From NCBI GenBank assembly GCA_032622095.1, contig CP136064.1, positions 261,927,863 through 261,991,862 of the forward strand: DNA of 64,000 nt, read 5' to 3'. Shown piece by piece: positions 60,581-64,000 of this stretch; position 1 is the first letter of the stretch; every line of letters begins with the position of its first letter. Origin of the DNA: Siphonodentalium dalli. Lineage: Eukaryota; Mollusca; Scaphopoda; Gadilida; Siphonodentaliidae. The translations under genes and the position numbers were made by a program. A model generated the notes under the pieces. That model did not search any database, was not told where the DNA came from, and worked only from the letters and a program-made list of their open reading frames with translations.

Positions 60581-62361
60581 ATGGGTGAAACACGACTGAC
60601 CATCTACTGGCCTGACTACCTGGCAATCGCCGTGACGTGCTCTCTATCTCTCGGGATCGGGATTTATCATGCGTTCGCGGGATCAAAACATCGGACAACA
60701 CAGGAATATCTCATGGGAAGTCGACAGATGAAGGTTCTCCCCGTGGCGATCTCTCTCATGGTATCAAGCGAGTCTTCAATCATGATGTTGGGCAATCCGG
60801 CGGAGGCTTACCAATATGGCTTACAATTCATCATGTCCGTCGTGGGCGGCTGTCTCTCGTTCTTGTTCTGCCGGAAGGTCTTTGTGCCAGTCATTCATGG
60901 ACTCCACGTAACTACGATTAACCAGGTATCTATCGTTCTATATCGGCGATCAATAAACATATGTATGTTCAACATGTTGATAAATAGGCGCAATACCAAT
61001 CAACACATGCTATATATAATTATGAAAGTATAGTCATGGAAAGTCATCAGATGTTTTTAACTTGTTTTTTGGAAACGCCTTTTATTGTGAACGTGTCAGC
61101 TGAAGATGAACAATGAACGCTCTTTAAAGCTACACGCGCAATAACAGAAGAAACCTTGTTATCTTCCAGGGCGATATTTTCTATCATTTCAGTGAACATT
61201 CCTAGACATGTATTGTGCCTGTTTAGGTCCGTTATGAATTTATCGAAATCTTGTGATCACCGGAACACGACAAGGCGATAAATAACTTGGTCTGGTCACA
61301 AGCACCTGAGTAGTTCCCACTCCAGGGATGTGGCTAGTGGGTATCAGTCAGGGGTGTACACCTTGAAATATCAAACTGCACTCTCCCTTATACCAGTCCA
61401 ACCCATTTGCACCCCCTTGGGTTTAAACTCTCCATCTTGTGTACAGCTTTGCAATCGCTGGAGTTCCATACCTGAAACAAAACCCAAAAAGGCTGGACAC
61501 TTTAGAACTGATGGCATTTTAGACCAATATTTCGACCAAAAGTACAACAAAACTATGCTACTGTTTGTCGAAAACAAATCACTGGTTGGAACATCAAACA
61601 ATGAATAAAAGTCCAATCTATATATAAGGTGTAAAATTTCAGATTAATATTATGGCCATGAAAATGTTCACAAAAGTAGGGGTGAGAAATCCAACCCAGT
61701 CGCCACGTACATGTTCCCTCCACACATAGATACCAAACAGTGTTGTATATATGGGTGGAGGGGAACCTCCCAGATGCCTGTGTGTCTGATCTGAATGTTG
61801 ATGATACAAGTCGCTCACGCCGTAAAACAATGGACGGATTTTAACGCTTGTCCTACTCAAACTACGCGAAGATGGGAAATTTGATATTAAAAATGGGGTG
61901 GCCCAATTGTGCCTCAAAATTATCTTATACTTAATCTGATACACGTGTAGCACGGTAACCTAGGTTGACAAATACACGAAATACCGGTATATAGACCCTA
62001 TATACTGGTACACGCACTGAAAAAACAACGTACCGATATCATAGCAAATTTCCAGATGACGGTGTACCTAATTAAAATTAATCATTTGGGAACTTGGCGT
62101 TGATGGATTTTATTTGCTGGGTTAACGGCAAGAATTCATTTATTGAAAACTTAACCAATTTTGATATAAAATCGGATGGGTAAGTTTTGAAGTAATGTCT
62201 GTTTTCCCAAACTACAAATATATGAATATGCAAATAAAATACAGTGCAGTGTGTGATTTATCATGTCGTACTTGACTTTCTTTTTCCAGTACTACGCCGG
62301 TCGTTTCAAGAAGGAGCAGTACATAAAATACATCAATATCATCACAACTCTAATTGCATTG
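60581..62361 (+). CDS. SLC5-family sodium-coupled transporter, first two coding exons (right copy)
   Basis: Exon 1 is 60581-60925 (115 codons, MGETRLTIYW to TTINQ, then GT). Exon 2 is 62290-62361 (24 codons from YYAGRF, after tttttccag and before gtgagt); both junctions are phase 0. It differs from the left copy in exon 1 at eight bases that I can count: six are synonymous and two fall in one codon (Ser63 here, Asn63 there). Exon 2 has one Thr/Asn difference. The role is the same: the N-terminal helices of a plasma-membrane sodium-coupled solute symporter of the SMCT/SMVT type. ATG 60581 is preferred over the upstream in-frame ATG at 60464 because the family begins shortly before the first helix and the same start is kept in the twin. 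Later exons, if any, lie beyond the minisatellite and the window end. The two copies are divergently transcribed, about 41 kb apart. Confidence 0.8.
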
Positions 62362-63278
62362 GTGAGTAAAACACACTCTTTCGTAACTATTTGAGAAAAC
62401 AGTTAACATCAGAAACTTCAGGAAGGACCAAGAAACGTATACGTTATAATAGACCAAGTGCCGACAAGCGATGGTTTGTTGTTTAGACACTCCATCACCG
62501 GGTACAGAACTGACGACGATTCCAGTGATAATTTGTATTTATTACTACAGACCTACACTAATATTTACATATGTACACCTGCTTACTCATGTACATAACT
62601 CTAAATTTCAAAATTAACTCTTTCGATGCCTCACGGCCTACGCATACGTTCGGAATTTCTAAATTGGTAAAACCCAACTATGTACCACGGTCCCATCTTT
62701 AACTGAAACTACCGGTATAGGACAATCATGACACTAACAAGTTTTTAACCTCAGAAACTTCAGGAAGGACCAAGCAACGTATACGTTATAATAGACCAAG
62801 TGCCGACTTCTTACGTACATGCACTTTCTTTATGATGGTACGTGATTCTACGATACTGGTACGCATACGCATGCTTATATTTCCTAAATTTCAAAACACC
62901 AAGCATACTTCTGCTATGCTCCTGTTATTTATTTATCCGTCTTCTAAATTGTCCAAGTGGCGCTTCGGAATGTGTACCTATATTTTGTATACCTTTGTCC
63001 ATGTTACCAAAGACAGGTTTACCCCTGTATTATGCGGTGTTCCCAGCCCCCTGGATCTCAATATTTTTACAACAAGACACGCACACGTTATAATAGACCA
63101 AGTCTTCTCGGCTCACAACAGCTTTGGATATCGGTTGGGACAATGACATGATTATTGTTGTACACAGTTGACTGTTGAGTACTAGGCTAATTAAATCAGT
63201 TTAAAATTAGCCCCATGCTCCTCTTGTGTTTTTCTGGGTGATGCCAATAGTTTATGGGTAGGTTAGATAGTAGTTGCA

Positions 63279-63425
63279 ATTACGCTTAAGCGCAATGATT
63301 GCGTTTAAGCGCAATTAATTGCGCTTAAGCGCAATTCATTACGCTTAAGCGTAAATGCCCTATATGTGCTTAAGCGTAATATGTGGTATTTGCGCTTAAG
63401 CGCAATTGATTGCGCTTAAGCGTAA
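63279..63425. repeat. Cluster of CTTAAG-centred palindromes, seven copies
   Basis: About seven copies of gcgcttaagcgc or one-base variants within 150 bp, spaced by aat/att linkers (for example gcaattaattgc). The mirrored cluster at 17110-17190 has three to four, so copy number differs between arms. Confidence 0.85.
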
Positions 63426-63444
63426 TTCATTATTAAATGTGAAT

Positions 63445-64000
63445 TTGGTCCTATTAAATTTACATGTATCAACACTTGATGGTCCTATTAAATATACATG
63501 TATGAAGTTGAACACTTGGTGGTCCTATTAAATATACATGTAGGAATATGTTATGGTCCTCTTAAATATACATTTATCAACACTTGATGGCCCTATTAAA
63601 TATACATGTATCAACACTTGATGGCCCTATTAAATAATCACGAATTGGCACTTGCCGGTTCTATTATATACGTATGTGAACACTTGATGGTCCTATTACA
63701 TATACATGTCTGGACACTTGGTGGTCCTATTAAAGTTACGTGTATGGACACTTGATGGTCCTACTAAATGTACATGTATGAACACTTGATGGTCCTATTA
63801 CATATACATGTATGAACACTTGGTGGTCCTATTAAATTTACATGTATGGACACTTGATGGTCCTATTAAATATACATGTATGAACACTTGGTGGTCCTAT
63901 TAAATATACATGTACGAACACTTGATGGTCCTATTAAATTTACATGCACGAACACTTGGTGGTCCTATTAAATATACATGTATCAACACTTGGTGGTTCT
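63445..64000 (-). repeat. 34-bp minisatellite, inverted array (continues past window)
   Basis: Reverse-complement units of the 15210-17098 array (aaatatacatgtatgaacac then ttgatggtcctatt), head to tail up to the last base of the window. Confidence 0.92.

Larger units (their letters stand above)
60405..64000. repeat. Outer inverted repeat, right arm (cut by window end)
   Basis: Reverse-complement partner of 15210-19948, starting at atagtttgtcg and running through the SLC5 exons, intronic repeats, CTTAAG cluster and minisatellite. At both inner edges the arm stops at the same octamer (caaactat/atagtttg) and is followed by a CAGGG-type transposon end, but of different elements. Confidence 0.9.

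Overview
The window reads as repeat-dense, AT-rich intergenic DNA from a marine invertebrate. A lophotrochozoan, perhaps a mollusc, is my best guess. The reasons are GT-AG introns in a metazoan SLC5 transporter gene, a tRNA-derived SINE, Tx1-type and CR1/Jockey-type LINE remnants, Helitron-, hAT-, mariner- and Harbinger-like DNA elements, and abundant acatgta words in the satellites. The species assignment is inference. There are no bacterial operons, and I found no intact full-length host gene.

Layout, 1-15 kb. The window opens inside a Ty3/Gypsy-type retrotransposon (integrase end plus a probable short LTR). A 4.5-kb old imperfect palindrome (1.30-5.82 kb) follows; its right arm carries an 831-bp hAT-like element and a 505-bp TA-inserted MITE. 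Next come a divergent MITE (6.2 kb), a roughly 0.3-kb satellite with units in both orientations (6.9-8.9 kb), short tandem repeats, and kilobases in which I see no gene.

15-64 kb. This stretch is organised as a nested inverted repeat centred near 39.5 kb. The outer arms (15.2-19.95 and 60.40-64.0 kb, the right one cut by the window end) each carry a 34-bp minisatellite, a cluster of CTTAAG palindromes, and the first two coding exons of an SLC5 (SMCT/SMVT-like) transporter, arranged head to head. The inner arms (26.2-31.3 and 47.7-55.2 kb) share other repeats. The arms differ by insertions that can be ordered in time: a 5'-truncated LINE with a 14-bp target-site duplication entered the right arm, whose empty site survives in the left arm, and a 2,367-bp tandem duplication then copied it almost without change. 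Unmatched blocks (19.95-26.2 and 55.2-60.4 kb) hold hAT-like, Harbinger-like and SINE insertions.

The centre (31-47 kb) holds a 7.2-kb 5'-truncated Tx1/L1-type LINE in a satellite, then three contiguous head-to-tail Helitron-like elements plus a fourth, each with a hairpin and CTAG end and internal repeats. A GTACAC-rich minisatellite abutting a near-perfect 157-bp palindrome follows. The most unusual things here are structural: the nested inverted repeat with a mirrored transporter gene, the Helitron-like tandem array and the palindromic CTTAAG clusters. An assembly artefact has to be excluded for the near-identical and palindromic parts. All similarity statements come from reading by eye.
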